Positions 49,319 to 58,240 of a DNA stretch of 64,000 nt are shown piece by piece. Location: the NCBI RefSeq assembly GCF_000426725.1, contig NZ_AUFX01000013.1, positions 62,001-126,000 of the forward strand, given 5' to 3'. The notes beneath the pieces are model-generated. The model did not search any database, was not told where the DNA came from, and worked only from the letters and a program-made list of their open reading frames with translations. How positions within the stretch are numbered: the first letter of the stretch is position 1; each line of letters opens with the position of its first letter. A program made the translations under genes and the position numbers. The DNA comes from Sporocytophaga myxococcoides DSM 11118. GTDB taxonomy: Bacteria > Bacteroidota > Bacteroidia > Cytophagales > Cytophagaceae.

Positions 49319-49825
49319 TTAAAAAGTTCTCTTTGACAAATACTCACCGAATATTCTTATTGCACATTCTGCAAAATACCTTTGTACTTCATCCCTTTCC
49401 TTTAATTCGTATTCTATTTTTTCATGATGAACTTCAGAGATTTCTTCATTGGAAATCCTAGCAATAGATATGTATGCTATAGGCTTATCAGAATCGTTGT
49501 TTTCATCAGGCCCCACATAACCTGTCACCGCAATGGAAAAATCACTCATAAATAGTTTTAACGCTCCTATAGCCAATTCCCTGGCTACTTTATCAGAAAC
49601 ACTATTACATTTGATTGCATGGATAGGTTCTACTCCCAGATGCCTGACTTTTTGCCCTATGTTATAAGTTGTTATACCTCCCTGATAAAAATCAATAGCC
49701 ATTGAAACAGATGCTAAAAGCGCTTGGATATTTCCGCCAGTCACACTTTCCGCAACTGAAACGGTCTGGTTATTGGAGATTAAAATGTCTTTTATCAAAT
49801 CAAGATCTGAATGTATGGAGCTCAT
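49319..49825 (-). CDS. CinA C-terminal-like (nicotinamide mononucleotide deamidase) protein
   Basis: 168 residues, a stand-alone CinA/PncC domain. SVAESVTGGNIQALL near the start is the active-site helix region; FYQGGITTYNIGQKVRHLGV and SIAVTGYVGPDE are the other conserved parts. The domain removes the amide from NMN in NAD recycling; it is also found in a wide range of stress-linked gene sets. This branch is diverged, so activity is inferred. The stop of the second DUF421 gene is 12 bp from its own stop. Confidence 0.82.
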   Translation of the reverse strand: MSSIHSDLDLIKDILISNNQTVSVAESVTGGNIQALLASVSMAIDFYQGGITTYNIGQKVRHLGVEPIHAIKCNSVSDKVARELAIGALKLFMSDFSIAVTGYVGPDENNDSDKPIAYISIARISNEEISEVHHEKIEYELKERDEVQRYFAECAIRIFGEYLSKRTF

Positions 49826-50162
49826 AATACAAAAACTAACGTTTCAATCCTTATATAATAATTTCACACAAGACGTATTGTTTGCGAAGTCGATTAAAGA
49901 ATAAAAATTGCTTTCTAAAAAATATAGAAACACTATAATTTCTTACTTAAATCTGCAGAAATACAGTTGATAATTGTCTTGATTTATGAATTAGAATTCA
50001 TTACCTAATTCAAGTTAAGTCTAAATGAAATTCTAAGTTATTCACTTCCATATTGTTTGCTAATAAAGCACATCTTGTCCAAGAGGCAATCTGAAACGAA
50101 GTAATATAAGGCTTTGTTCTAACTGGAAGGGATTTAATAAAATATTTTATAAATAGAAACAT
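49826..50162. other. Divergent intergenic region
   Basis: 337 AT-rich bases between the CinA-like gene and the SDR gene. A TTTG (50113) followed after about 20 bases by an AT-rich TAAAATATTTT may be the SDR promoter but does not fit well. No gene or hairpin is seen. Confidence 0.4.
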
Positions 50163-50954
50163 ATGGCAAATGATAAAAAAAATGTATTGATTACTGGAGG
50201 AACCAGTGGGATCGGGCTCGAACTGGCAAAGTTATTTGCTCAGGAAGGTTTCGACCTTGTCCTAGTTGCCAGGGACTTTTCAGAACTCCAGGCAATTTCA
50301 GTAGAATTTCACCATCAATTTGGCATTCAAGTAATCACTATTGAAAAAGATTTATCAAAAAAAGACGCACCATTTGAAGTCTGTGAAGAAATAAGATCTA
50401 AAAACATCCAAATTGATATATTGGTAAACAATGCAGGACAAGGTGCTTATGGAAAGTTTTCTGAGACAGATATAAATCGCGAATTGGAAATCATTCAATT
50501 GAATATCGCTGCATACGTTGTACTGACAAAGTACTTCCTAAAAGATATGCTTTCAAGAAATGAAGGAAGGATATTAAATGTTGCCTCAATTGCAGGAAAA
50601 ATGCCCGGTCCATGGCAATCTGTATACCATGGAACTAAAGCATTTGTTCTTTCCTGGACAGAGGCAATACAACAGGAAATTAAAGATACGAATATAACAA
50701 TCACATCTCTTCTGCCAGGTGCTACAGCAACTGACTTCTTTCATAAAGCGGATATGGAGGAAGCAACATTGGTACAGAAAGGAGATTTAGCTGATCCGGA
50801 ACAGGTAGCAAAAGATGGATATAAAGCATTGATGTCAGGAGAACTAAAAGTAGTTTCAGGTTGGAAAAATAAAGCACAAGTAGTCATGAGTGGCATTCTT
50901 CCTGATAAAGCTGTTGCAGCAATGTCAGAAAAGCAAAACAAACCTGCTGAATAA
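50163..50954 (+). CDS. Short-chain dehydrogenase/reductase
   Basis: 263 residues, classical SDR. Cofactor site VLITGGTSGIGLELAKLF, VNNAGQGAYG, and the active-site Tyr/Lys in YHGTKAFVLSW, with Ser in NVASIAGKMPG. SLLPGATATDFFHKADM closes the fold. It belongs to the DltE/YqjQ-like group, and the substrate is unknown. It stands alone, with its own terminator. Confidence 0.88.
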   Translation: MANDKKNVLITGGTSGIGLELAKLFAQEGFDLVLVARDFSELQAISVEFHHQFGIQVITIEKDLSKKDAPFEVCEEIRSKNIQIDILVNNAGQGAYGKFSETDINRELEIIQLNIAAYVVLTKYFLKDMLSRNEGRILNVASIAGKMPGPWQSVYHGTKAFVLSWTEAIQQEIKDTNITITSLLPGATATDFFHKADMEEATLVQKGDLADPEQVAKDGYKALMSGELKVVSGWKNKAQVVMSGILPDKAVAAMSEKQNKPAE

Positions 50955-50962
50955 AATTCAAT

Positions 50963-51000
50963 GTCCTGCACTGGCAGACAAAACTATTGCAGGACTTTTT
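50963..51000 (+). terminator. Terminator of the SDR gene
   Basis: GTCCTGCA pairs with TGCAGGAC (50963-50970 with 50988-50995), followed by TTTTT, 8 bp after the stop. Confidence 0.85.
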
Positions 51001-51162
51001 AAATTTAAACAGTTCACTTGTAGGAAATTTATCTGTAAAATAAATTAGGTAATAAATGAACTATTATGAGTAGAATATAATAGTTCATATTTAACATTTT
51101 TTTTCTTAAAGATTTCCTGTTTGTATATTCTTGACTGATTGTAGATTTCAATATTTCCAGAT

Positions 51163-51291
51163 TTACTTTTTCTTCGGCTTTGATTTTTTTGCAGCCGTTC
51201 AATTAACAGAGATGTCATAAATCATCCCGTTTACCGAAACCTTCTCTGAAAAGTGATTGTTCCTTAACAAGCCCTTTAATAAGACTGAATA
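51163..51291 (-). pseudogene. Degraded coding fragment
   Basis: A minus-strand frame reads LLRNNHFSEKVSVNGMIYDI and then, past one TGA, TAAKKSKPKKK to a stop. The basic Lys/Pro end is typical of a real C-terminus in this phylum. It has no start and is not recognised. It fills much of the gap between the SDR and MFS genes. Confidence 0.35.
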
Positions 51292-51306
51292 ACTATTTTA
51301 ATAAAA

Positions 51307-51348
51307 GATTACGAACGTTTTATTTATACGAATTGTATAAACGTAATC
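51307..51348 (+). promoter_or_regulatory. Nested inverted repeat before the MFS gene
   Basis: TTTATAC and GTATAAA flank GAATT (51323-51341), and the outer GATTACG and CGTAATC (51307-51313 with 51342-51348) pair with ten extra bases on the left side. It lies 16 bases before the ATG. The symmetry suggests an operator, or a stem that blocks translation. Confidence 0.5.
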
Positions 51349-51363
51349 ACAACTCAAATAAGA

Positions 51364-52953
51364 ATGAATTTAACTCCATCAGAAGCTCCTCTTACTGAAC
51401 ATCAGGTAAAAAAAGGATTAAACCTGATCGTGAAAGACGGTCTCATGGCAGAAGCAATGGCAACCTTTACAGGTGGTGCGTTTTTAGTATCTTATGCATT
51501 AAAGTTGGGAGCATCAAATTTTCAGATTGGATTGCTGGCTTCGATGCCTACTTTAACAAATCTTTTCCAATTACTGGCAATTTATTTGATATACCTGATT
51601 GGAAACAGGAGAAAACTTTCAGTAGCAACTTCTTTGTTTGCAAGGCTTCCATTGTTATTTATAAGTCTTATTCCATTTCTATTTTCACCATCTACAGGAT
51701 TATCTCTCTTGATTCTGTTTCTTTCCTTTCATTATATATTAGGAGCAATAAGCGGCTGTAGCTGGAATTCATGGATGAAAGACCTTGTACCTGAAGATCA
51801 ACTTGGAACTTATTTTTCAAACAGAAGCCGGCTTATACAAATGTTAAATGTGGCGTTGAGCCTGGCTTGTGCTTTCTTCCTGGATTTTATAAAATCAAAG
51901 TTTCCTCAATGGGAAATGAACACATATTCAATTATGTTTTTTCTTGGCGGTCTGGCAGGATTATATGGGGTTTATATCGTATCAAAAGTTCCTGAACCTA
52001 AATTAGCAGCTATCAAGACAAATGTATTTAGACTTTTCAAAACTCCATTCAAAGAGAAAAACTTTAGAAATCTTTTAATATTTAATTCATTCTGGGCTTT
52101 TGCTGTAAACCTTGCAGCCCCCTTCTTCAGTGTATATCTTCTGAAGATGTTGAATTTACCATTATCTTATGTTATCGGTTTTTCTATTCTTAGTCAGGCA
52201 ACAAACATTCTCTTTATAAGAGTTTGGGGAAAATACTCTGACAAATACAGCAATAAAACCATACTCAGAATATGCGGTCCAATATATCTGTGTTGCATAT
52301 TTGCATTTACATTCACAACGATGCCTCATGCACATGGTCTCACACTACCATTGCTTGTTCTGATTTATATGTTTAATGGAATTTCGGTTGCAGGAATAAA
52401 TCTTTCCCTAACAAACATAGGAATGAAGCTTGCCCCTAAAGAGGGAGAAGCAACAGCATTCCTGACAATAAGAGGTCTGACAAATGCATTCTTTGCAGGA
52501 ATTGCACCTATCATTGGTGGGTATTTTGTAGACTTCTTTTCAAAAAGAGAATTGTCGTTCAACTTTGAATGGAAAGCACCAGACGGTGATTTCGTCTTAC
52601 ATACATTAAATATTCAAACCTGGGACTTCTTCTTCTTGTTTGCATTCTTATTGGGTATAGTTGCATTATACAGACTATCCTATGTGAAAGAAAAAGGCGA
52701 TGTACATCAGAAAGTTGTAATAAATGAAATATCCTCAAGCTTCAGAAAGGAATTAAAAAGTAATGCTATGTTCCAGGGAATCAAAAGCATGTTTTATATA
52801 CCATTTTCATTTTTCTCAATACTTAAGAGAAAGAGAAGAATTTATAAATACAAAGTAAAGAAGAAAGCAACCAGCGGCGTTTCAAAATTGGTTTCTATCT
52901 CTGAAAGCCCAAAAGGACATCATTCCAAAGAAAGTAAATTAATAAAAGCTTAA
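51364..52953 (+). CDS. MFS transporter with basic C-terminal extension
   Basis: 529 residues, longer than the usual 400-450. About 12 membrane segments; the first third includes GLMAEAMATFTGGAFLVSYAL and a GCSWNSWMKDLVPEDQLG loop between helices 4 and 5, and the centre holds a basic loop. After the last helix (FFFLFAFLLGIVALYRL) comes an 80-residue Lys/Arg-rich cytosolic tail. This group of MFS proteins has no known substrate. It is divergent in coding from the glycan cluster, whose last gene is convergent and ends 17 bp away. Confidence 0.78.
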   Translation: MNLTPSEAPLTEHQVKKGLNLIVKDGLMAEAMATFTGGAFLVSYALKLGASNFQIGLLASMPTLTNLFQLLAIYLIYLIGNRRKLSVATSLFARLPLLFISLIPFLFSPSTGLSLLILFLSFHYILGAISGCSWNSWMKDLVPEDQLGTYFSNRSRLIQMLNVALSLACAFFLDFIKSKFPQWEMNTYSIMFFLGGLAGLYGVYIVSKVPEPKLAAIKTNVFRLFKTPFKEKNFRNLLIFNSFWAFAVNLAAPFFSVYLLKMLNLPLSYVIGFSILSQATNILFIRVWGKYSDKYSNKTILRICGPIYLCCIFAFTFTTMPHAHGLTLPLLVLIYMFNGISVAGINLSLTNIGMKLAPKEGEATAFLTIRGLTNAFFAGIAPIIGGYFVDFFSKRELSFNFEWKAPDGDFVLHTLNIQTWDFFFLFAFLLGIVALYRLSYVKEKGDVHQKVVINEISSSFRKELKSNAMFQGIKSMFYIPFSFFSILKRKRRIYKYKVKKKATSGVSKLVSISESPKGHHSKESKLIKA

Positions 52954-52969
52954 CTGAAAATCTCTTTAA

Positions 52970-54088
52970 TCAGGTTTGCACCAATATTGTAAGATTAGGC
53001 TCCCGGGATGGTTTAATCAGCTGCTTAACTGCTGACAAAATCACTTCGGGAGTTATCTCTTTCGGTTTATTAACAAAAGACTTTTTATAAGCATAACTAA
53101 TTATAGTATTTTTGCTTTGCGTATCAAGAGGAACATCAAATGGTAAAACCTCGTGAGGAACACACCATGGAGCATGTTGAGGATTAGTAAGTGCATACAG
53201 AACAACAACAGGTGTCTGAGTTGCAGCTGCAATATGCACGCTCCCTGTATTATTCGACACTACAACTTTAGCTTTTTTAATTAAGGAAATAAACTCTCCC
53301 AGATTTAATTCTCCTGCTAAATTAAAAACTTTATTATTAGTCTTATTTTCTATAACTTCTGCCAGGTTTCTTTCCTCCTTATTACCTGTCACCACTACTG
53401 GCAATCCTAATGAGTTTATCATTAAAAGGGTAGCTTCAGAAAATTTCTCCAGACAGAACATTCTCTTTTCTTCACTGGCTCCGGGGTGTATAACAATATA
53501 TTCATTTTCCATAATCCCCTTTCTCTTCATTAGTTCTGTCAGGTTTGTATCATAATATTCAGGAAGACAAATATTCAATTCTTTATTTGTGGTAAAACTT
53601 CCCGTATATCCTACCAAATCCAGCTGTCTTGTAACTTCATGTTTTATTTCTGTAAGAGGCTCTGTTTCCGGTACCCAGTCAGAAATGAGTTTATAAGGAT
53701 TTTCACGACAATACCCTAATACTCTTGGAATTCCTGCCAGATGGCATAGCATAGCTGCTGGCAAAGGATTCTGACTATATACTGTAAAAATTATTGCACC
53801 ATCATACTTTTCGTTTCTCAAGAATTCAATCATTTCTAAAGTTTGCATAGTAGAGATTTCACCTATATTTTTAACCCAAGGTGTGTCGAATACTATGATG
53901 CGGTCAATAGTAGGAATAAATTGCGCAATTGCTTTTCCTGAAGAAGAAGTTAGTAAAGTAATTTTTCTCTCCGGAAAACCTTCTTTTAAAGCTTTAAAAG
54001 CTGGGGTTGTCATAAGGACATCCCCCATGTTATCCAGACGAATGCACAGTATATTCCTAATATTCTGCCAATCTTTAAAATTTTCCAT
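52970..54088 (-). CDS. GT9 (ADP-heptosyltransferase-like) glycosyltransferase A
   Basis: 372 residues. GT-B fold of family 9: the start IRNILCIRLDNMGDVLMTTPAFKAL, the acceptor-side middle, and the donor-side YIVIHPGASEEKRM, VVVTGNKEERNLAEVIEN and VVSNNTGSVHIAAATQTPVV. The D-N-M-G-D turn near residue 20 has the usual catalytic Asp. Members transfer heptose from ADP-heptose to LPS cores or other glycans. It is the last gene of the cluster, 29 bp after HldE, which should supply the donor sugar. Confidence 0.87.
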   Translation of the reverse strand: MENFKDWQNIRNILCIRLDNMGDVLMTTPAFKALKEGFPERKITLLTSSSGKAIAQFIPTIDRIIVFDTPWVKNIGEISTMQTLEMIEFLRNEKYDGAIIFTVYSQNPLPAAMLCHLAGIPRVLGYCRENPYKLISDWVPETEPLTEIKHEVTRQLDLVGYTGSFTTNKELNICLPEYYDTNLTELMKRKGIMENEYIVIHPGASEEKRMFCLEKFSEATLLMINSLGLPVVVTGNKEERNLAEVIENKTNNKVFNLAGELNLGEFISLIKKAKVVVSNNTGSVHIAAATQTPVVVLYALTNPQHAPWCVPHEVLPFDVPLDTQSKNTIISYAYKKSFVNKPKEITPEVILSAVKQLIKPSREPNLTILVQT

Positions 54089-54117
54089 TTGATTCTATTT
54101 ACGCATTTATCATACAT

Positions 54118-55596
54118 TTATACAGCTTTAGAAGAAGGGCTGGAATCTTTAATTTTATTTATAATATTCGTTGTCGATTTATCTTCAATAAAACCTACGA
54201 CCCTCACTTCTCCTCCAAACTCATTTACAATACTTGCTTCAGGAATGATTTTTGTCTTATAATCTCCACCTTTGACAAAAAAATCAGGTTTTATTGCCTG
54301 AATTATTTTTGAAGGTGAATCTTCTTCAAAAGATATTATAAAGTCAATTGTTGCTAAACCTGACAATACACTGATTCGATCTTCCAGACTATTTATCGGA
54401 CGATCCTCCCCTTTAAGTCTTTTAATACTTATATCACTATTTAAGCCTACAATTAATATATCACCGAAACTCTTCGCCTGATTTAAAAGATCTATGTGTC
54501 CCTTGTGAAGAATATCAAAGCAGCCATTAGTAAAAACAATTTTTTTTCCGCTTACTCTGAATTTTTCAATTTTGCCAACAAGGCTTAACAACGAATTGAA
54601 ATATTTTGGATTTCCACTAAAATAGCCTTTCAGTTCCTCAGCGCTGCAGCTACATGTTCCTTCTTTCTGAACAACAATTGATGCTGCAGCTGAGGCAATT
54701 TCCAAGGCTGCTTTGGCATCATTTTTACAACACAAAGAAAGTGCGAATGCACTTATAAATGTATCTCCTGCGCCTATGGCATTTCTATTGTCTCCAGGTA
54801 TAGCTTTAATCCAAAAAGGTTCTTTACCTTTTTCAAATAAGAAAGATCCATCTGCATCCATTGTAGATATTACAACTTCAGCACCTGTAACTTCAAGCAA
54901 TTTTTCACCTTTGACAGATACCTGTTTAATTCTGGCATTGTTAGTTATTTTAGAAAGATTTAAAAGGGTTACAGTCTCTTCATAATTTGGCTTTACAGCC
55001 TTAGGCTGTATGGATTTAAATTTTTTTAAATCTTTTGAGTCTATGACGAATATTTTTTCTTTTTCTGACTTTAGTTTCCTTAGATGCTTTATAACTGATT
55101 CAGTTAAAATTCCATACCCATAGTCAGAAAGTATAACAGCGTCAACACTATGATAAATCTTTTTTATTCTATCATATAATACTGATTCGGTTTCCGAAGA
55201 AATAGAATCTGTATTTCCTTCGTCAATTCTTAGAAGTATCGAGGATGATGCGGTGACTCTCCTTTTTGATAAAGTACTTCTATTTTTTTCCTGGATAATA
55301 TAATCGGTATTAATCTTATTACTTTTAAGTACATCGATAAGCTCTTTACCATCATTATCTTTACCGAGCACTGTAATAAAAATTACCTCAGCACCTAATG
55401 CTGAACAATTTATTGCTGTATTGGCAGCTCCGCCGCATTCGTGAATTTGCTCTTCAACATTAATAATAGGAACCGGAGCTTCCCTGCTAAGACGCTCAGA
55501 ATAACCTTTTATATATGTATCGAGAATGGCATCTCCAACGATCAATATTTTTTTACCCTCAAAATTCCCTATCAAATTATAGTATTGATTATTCAT
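54118..55596 (-). CDS. hldE: Bifunctional heptose-7-phosphate kinase / heptose-1-phosphate adenylyltransferase
   Basis: 492 residues, the two-domain form. Residues 1-325 are a PfkB sugar kinase (GDAILDTYIKGYSERLSREAP-like start, ECGGAANTAIN, and the base Asp278 in AIGAGDTF). Residues 345-492 are a nucleotidyltransferase (TNGCFDILHKGHIDLL with His364 and His367, and VGLNSDISIKRLKG). Together they phosphorylate D-glycero-D-manno-heptose 7-phosphate at C1 and, after GmhB removes the 7-phosphate, couple it to ADP. Its start overlaps the stop of gmhB by four bases (ATGA), so the two are coupled. Confidence 0.92.
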   Translation of the reverse strand: MNNQYYNLIGNFEGKKILIVGDAILDTYIKGYSERLSREAPVPIINVEEQIHECGGAANTAINCSALGAEVIFITVLGKDNDGKELIDVLKSNKINTDYIIQEKNRSTLSKRRVTASSSILLRIDEGNTDSISSETESVLYDRIKKIYHSVDAVILSDYGYGILTESVIKHLRKLKSEKEKIFVIDSKDLKKFKSIQPKAVKPNYEETVTLLNLSKITNNARIKQVSVKGEKLLEVTGAEVVISTMDADGSFLFEKGKEPFWIKAIPGDNRNAIGAGDTFISAFALSLCCKNDAKAALEIASAAASIVVQKEGTCSCSAEELKGYFSGNPKYFNSLLSLVGKIEKFRVSGKKIVFTNGCFDILHKGHIDLLNQAKSFGDILIVGLNSDISIKRLKGEDRPINSLEDRISVLSGLATIDFIISFEEDSPSKIIQAIKPDFFVKGGDYKTKIIPEASIVNEFGGEVRVVGFIEDKSTTNIINKIKDSSPSSKAV

Positions 55597-56165
55597 ACCT
55601 TAAGCTTTCTGTTTAAATCAACAATACTTTCCAATGCATCTTTCAAATTCTCAGCAACAAAGTCTGGTCTCCTATATGGACCTAACAGCCATTCTGTTTC
55701 ATTCCCATTGTTTATGAGTATCGTTTTACAACCGGCCCTGCTACCTGCTTCCACATCATTAAGAATATCTCCTATCATCCATGAATTGGATAAATTTATA
55801 TCATGAATGTTGGCCGCTGTTAATATCATGCCTTCTTTAGGCTTTCTGCAACTACAGTCTCTTCGGTATTCAGGGTGAGTACTACCTGGATGATGAGGAC
55901 AATAATAATAACCATCTAACCGGATTGAAAATCGATTTAAATAGGTGAATAAATATTCACCTACATTTTTAACTTCTTCTTCTTTGCAATATCCCAGGCC
56001 AACTCCAGACTGATTGGTAACCACTATAATTTTAAACCCCATGTCCTGTAATTCTTTTAGCCCCTTAAACGCATTTTCAAAAACAACAATTTTTTTTGTA
56101 TCCACATTGTAGGGAATGTCTTTTATCAGTGTCCCATCTTTGTCAAGAAATATTGCCCTTTCCAT
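55593..56165 (-). CDS. gmhB: D,D-heptose 1,7-bisphosphate phosphatase (HAD)
   Basis: 190 residues. HAD motif LDKDGTL with Asp8 and Asp10, motif II VVTNQSGVGLG, and the family's zinc loop with Cys89, His91, Cys104 and Cys106 (CPHHPGS, DCSCRKP), then the final Asp pair in MIGDILNDVEAG. It removes the 7-phosphate between the two HldE reactions. It overlaps hldE and follows the SDR gene by 12 bp. Confidence 0.92.
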   Translation of the reverse strand: MERAIFLDKDGTLIKDIPYNVDTKKIVVFENAFKGLKELQDMGFKIIVVTNQSGVGLGYCKEEEVKNVGEYLFTYLNRFSIRLDGYYYCPHHPGSTHPEYRRDCSCRKPKEGMILTAANIHDINLSNSWMIGDILNDVEAGSRAGCKTILINNGNETEWLLGPYRRPDFVAENLKDALESIVDLNRKLKV

Positions 56166-56177
56166 ACCAGTATGTTA

Positions 56178-56897
56178 TTAAGGCCATGAAGTTTCACGCA
56201 TTGGAATAACCATTACTTCAGGAATAACAGATCCTTCAGGCTGCATCAAAACATGTCTTACAGTAAATGCAACGTTTTTCGGATCTTGTAACAGGTTAGG
56301 ATCTACATCAGGGAAGCGTTCAAGAATAAAAGGTGTCTGCATACCTCCAGCTACAACAGCAGTAACTTTTAGATTGTCTTTTCTTGCTTCGACATGCAAG
56401 GCATGACTAAAACCTAAAAGTCCCCATTTACTTGCATGGTAAGCTGATGCGTTTGCCCAGGTTCTCTTTGCTGCTGTTGATACGATATTTACAATATGCC
56501 CTTTACCATTTTTTAGCAAATGAGGATAAGAAGCCTTTGCAACATTAAAAGGTCCGGAAAGGTTTACCTTGATTACCCGATTCCATTCTTCATAAGTCAG
56601 CTCGTCTACTGATTTGGTATAGTCAACACCAGCATTATTAATGACAACATCCAGCTTCCCATGATCCTTAATAATTGCAGCAATTACATGCTCCACATTT
56701 TCCTGATCACCGACATCCATTTTATAGTCACATGCTCTTCCTCCCGAGCTATTGATTTCGTTTACAATTTTTTTAAGATTATCCTGGTTTATATCAACGG
56801 GGATAATAATTGCATCATCAATGGCTAACATCTTACCTATTGCCGCTCCCAGCCCCTGACCCCCTCCAGTTACGAGAATTACTTTATCCTTTAGCAT
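56178..56897 (-). CDS. Short-chain dehydrogenase/reductase of the glycan cluster
   Basis: 239 residues. Cofactor site LVTGGGQGLGAAIGKML, VINNAGVDYTKS, and the Ser/Tyr/Lys set in NIVSTAAKRTWAN and YHASKWGLLG. The size is that of a classical SDR, too short and of the wrong type for the HldD epimerase (about 310 residues). It likely oxidises or reduces a sugar or lipid intermediate made by this cluster. Spacing to both neighbours is below 15 bp. Confidence 0.88.
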   Translation of the reverse strand: MLKDKVILVTGGGQGLGAAIGKMLAIDDAIIIPVDINQDNLKKIVNEINSSGGRACDYKMDVGDQENVEHVIAAIIKDHGKLDVVINNAGVDYTKSVDELTYEEWNRVIKVNLSGPFNVAKASYPHLLKNGKGHIVNIVSTAAKRTWANASAYHASKWGLLGFSHALHVEARKDNLKVTAVVAGGMQTPFILERFPDVDPNLLQDPKNVAFTVRHVLMQPEGSVIPEVMVIPMRETSWP

Positions 56898-56901
56898 AAC
56901 T

Positions 56902-58236
56902 TTAAATTTGATTTAATTTCTTTTCTTTTAATGTTTTTGATTTCCCAATGTTCCCCCAAAATTCGCTTATAGAATTTTGAATTTTTCCGAAACGGCTAAA
57001 CTGTGCCCCAAGTATTTCTTCATAGATTTCAGATACCATTTTGCCTACCCGATCCCACGTGAATAATGTATTTACTCTTTTTACAGAGTTGAAGCAAAAC
57101 CTTTTCATCAACCCCTTATCTGATGAAAGGTCATACAACCTTTTACCCAGTAGTTCAGGATCGTTGGGTGGAACAAGAAATCCTGTTTCGCCATGTTCTA
57201 CGCTGTATTTGATCCCTCCCACATTAGATCCTATTACAGGTGTCCCGCATGCCATAGACTCCAATGGTGTAATGCCAAATGGTTCATACCACGGCGTAGT
57301 TACAAAAACATCTGCAGCGTTATAATAATGTTTTAATACTTCCCTTTTCTTTCTTCCGGTAAAGAAAACATTTGAAAGAACATTCTCATTTCTTGCCAAA
57401 TCCATAAGTCTTGATATTTCAGGAGTTTTAGAAGGATCAGGATCATCTGATTCCCCTCCGACAATAACCAATCTTACAGGATCATCCTTTAGCTTCAACA
57501 ACTCTTTCAAACCAAGCACAACATTATCTATGCCTTTCCGTTTTACCAGCCTTCCCAATTGCAGAATTAAAAACTCTGAAGGATTAAAACCCAGCTTTAA
57601 CTTTGATTGATATTTGTCAATAGGAAAGAATTCTGCTTTATCAAAACCACATGGTACGATACGAACTTTATCAGTATCTGCCATATAATGAATAACCAAG
57701 TCTTCCATATCCTGGGGACATTCGGCTATAATAATATCTGCATCCTTAGCTACCTGTTCTTCAATACTGAAGCGCTCATCAGGAAATCCATCATCTTTCC
57801 CCTGATACAATCTTCTGATTCTTCCCAATGCATGAAAAGTAATAACAAATGGAATTGAAAGTATATTTTTGATTAATGAGGCAACATATCCGGACATCCA
57901 GAAATGAGCGTGTATCAATTCATAGTTGATTTTATTTGAATCAATAAAATGAATCATTCCTGATGCAAATTCATCCATATAGACAAAGATATTCTCCTTA
58001 GGAAGAATTACTTTGGGCCCTGCTTTTATATGTACTATTCTAACACCTGGTTCCATCAAAATTACCTGACCTGTATCTGCATTGTCCCACCTTGTAAAAA
58101 TATCAACTTCGTAGCCATACTGAACAAGTTTTGATGCAAGTCTTGAAACATAAACATTTTGTCCTCCACTATCTACCCCCCCTATTAAAGCAAGAGGAGA
58201 AGCGTGCTCACTTATAAATGCTACTTTTCTTTTCAT
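56902..58236 (-). CDS. GT4 glycosyltransferase
   Basis: 444 residues. The start SPLALIGGVDSGGQNVYVSRLA is the glycine-rich donor loop region of the sucrose-phosphate-synthase-like GT4 branch. The GT-B C-half has LGRLVKRKGIDNVV and the EPFGITPLESMACGTPVIGS motif, which carries the two Glu residues of retaining family 4 enzymes. It transfers a nucleotide-activated sugar; which one is not known. It is 4 bp from each neighbour, inside the operon. Confidence 0.88.
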   Translation of the reverse strand: MKRKVAFISEHASPLALIGGVDSGGQNVYVSRLASKLVQYGYEVDIFTRWDNADTGQVILMEPGVRIVHIKAGPKVILPKENIFVYMDEFASGMIHFIDSNKINYELIHAHFWMSGYVASLIKNILSIPFVITFHALGRIRRLYQGKDDGFPDERFSIEEQVAKDADIIIAECPQDMEDLVIHYMADTDKVRIVPCGFDKAEFFPIDKYQSKLKLGFNPSEFLILQLGRLVKRKGIDNVVLGLKELLKLKDDPVRLVIVGGESDDPDPSKTPEISRLMDLARNENVLSNVFFTGRKKREVLKHYYNAADVFVTTPWYEPFGITPLESMACGTPVIGSNVGGIKYSVEHGETGFLVPPNDPELLGKRLYDLSSDKGLMKRFCFNSVKRVNTLFTWDRVGKMVSEIYEEILGAQFSRFGKIQNSISEFWGNIGKSKTLKEKKLNQI

Positions 58237-58240
58237 AACT

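Noticed and set aside
56178-56897. HldD epimerase
   Set aside because: The SDR is 239 residues with a classical YxxxK site. HldD is an extended SDR of about 310 residues.
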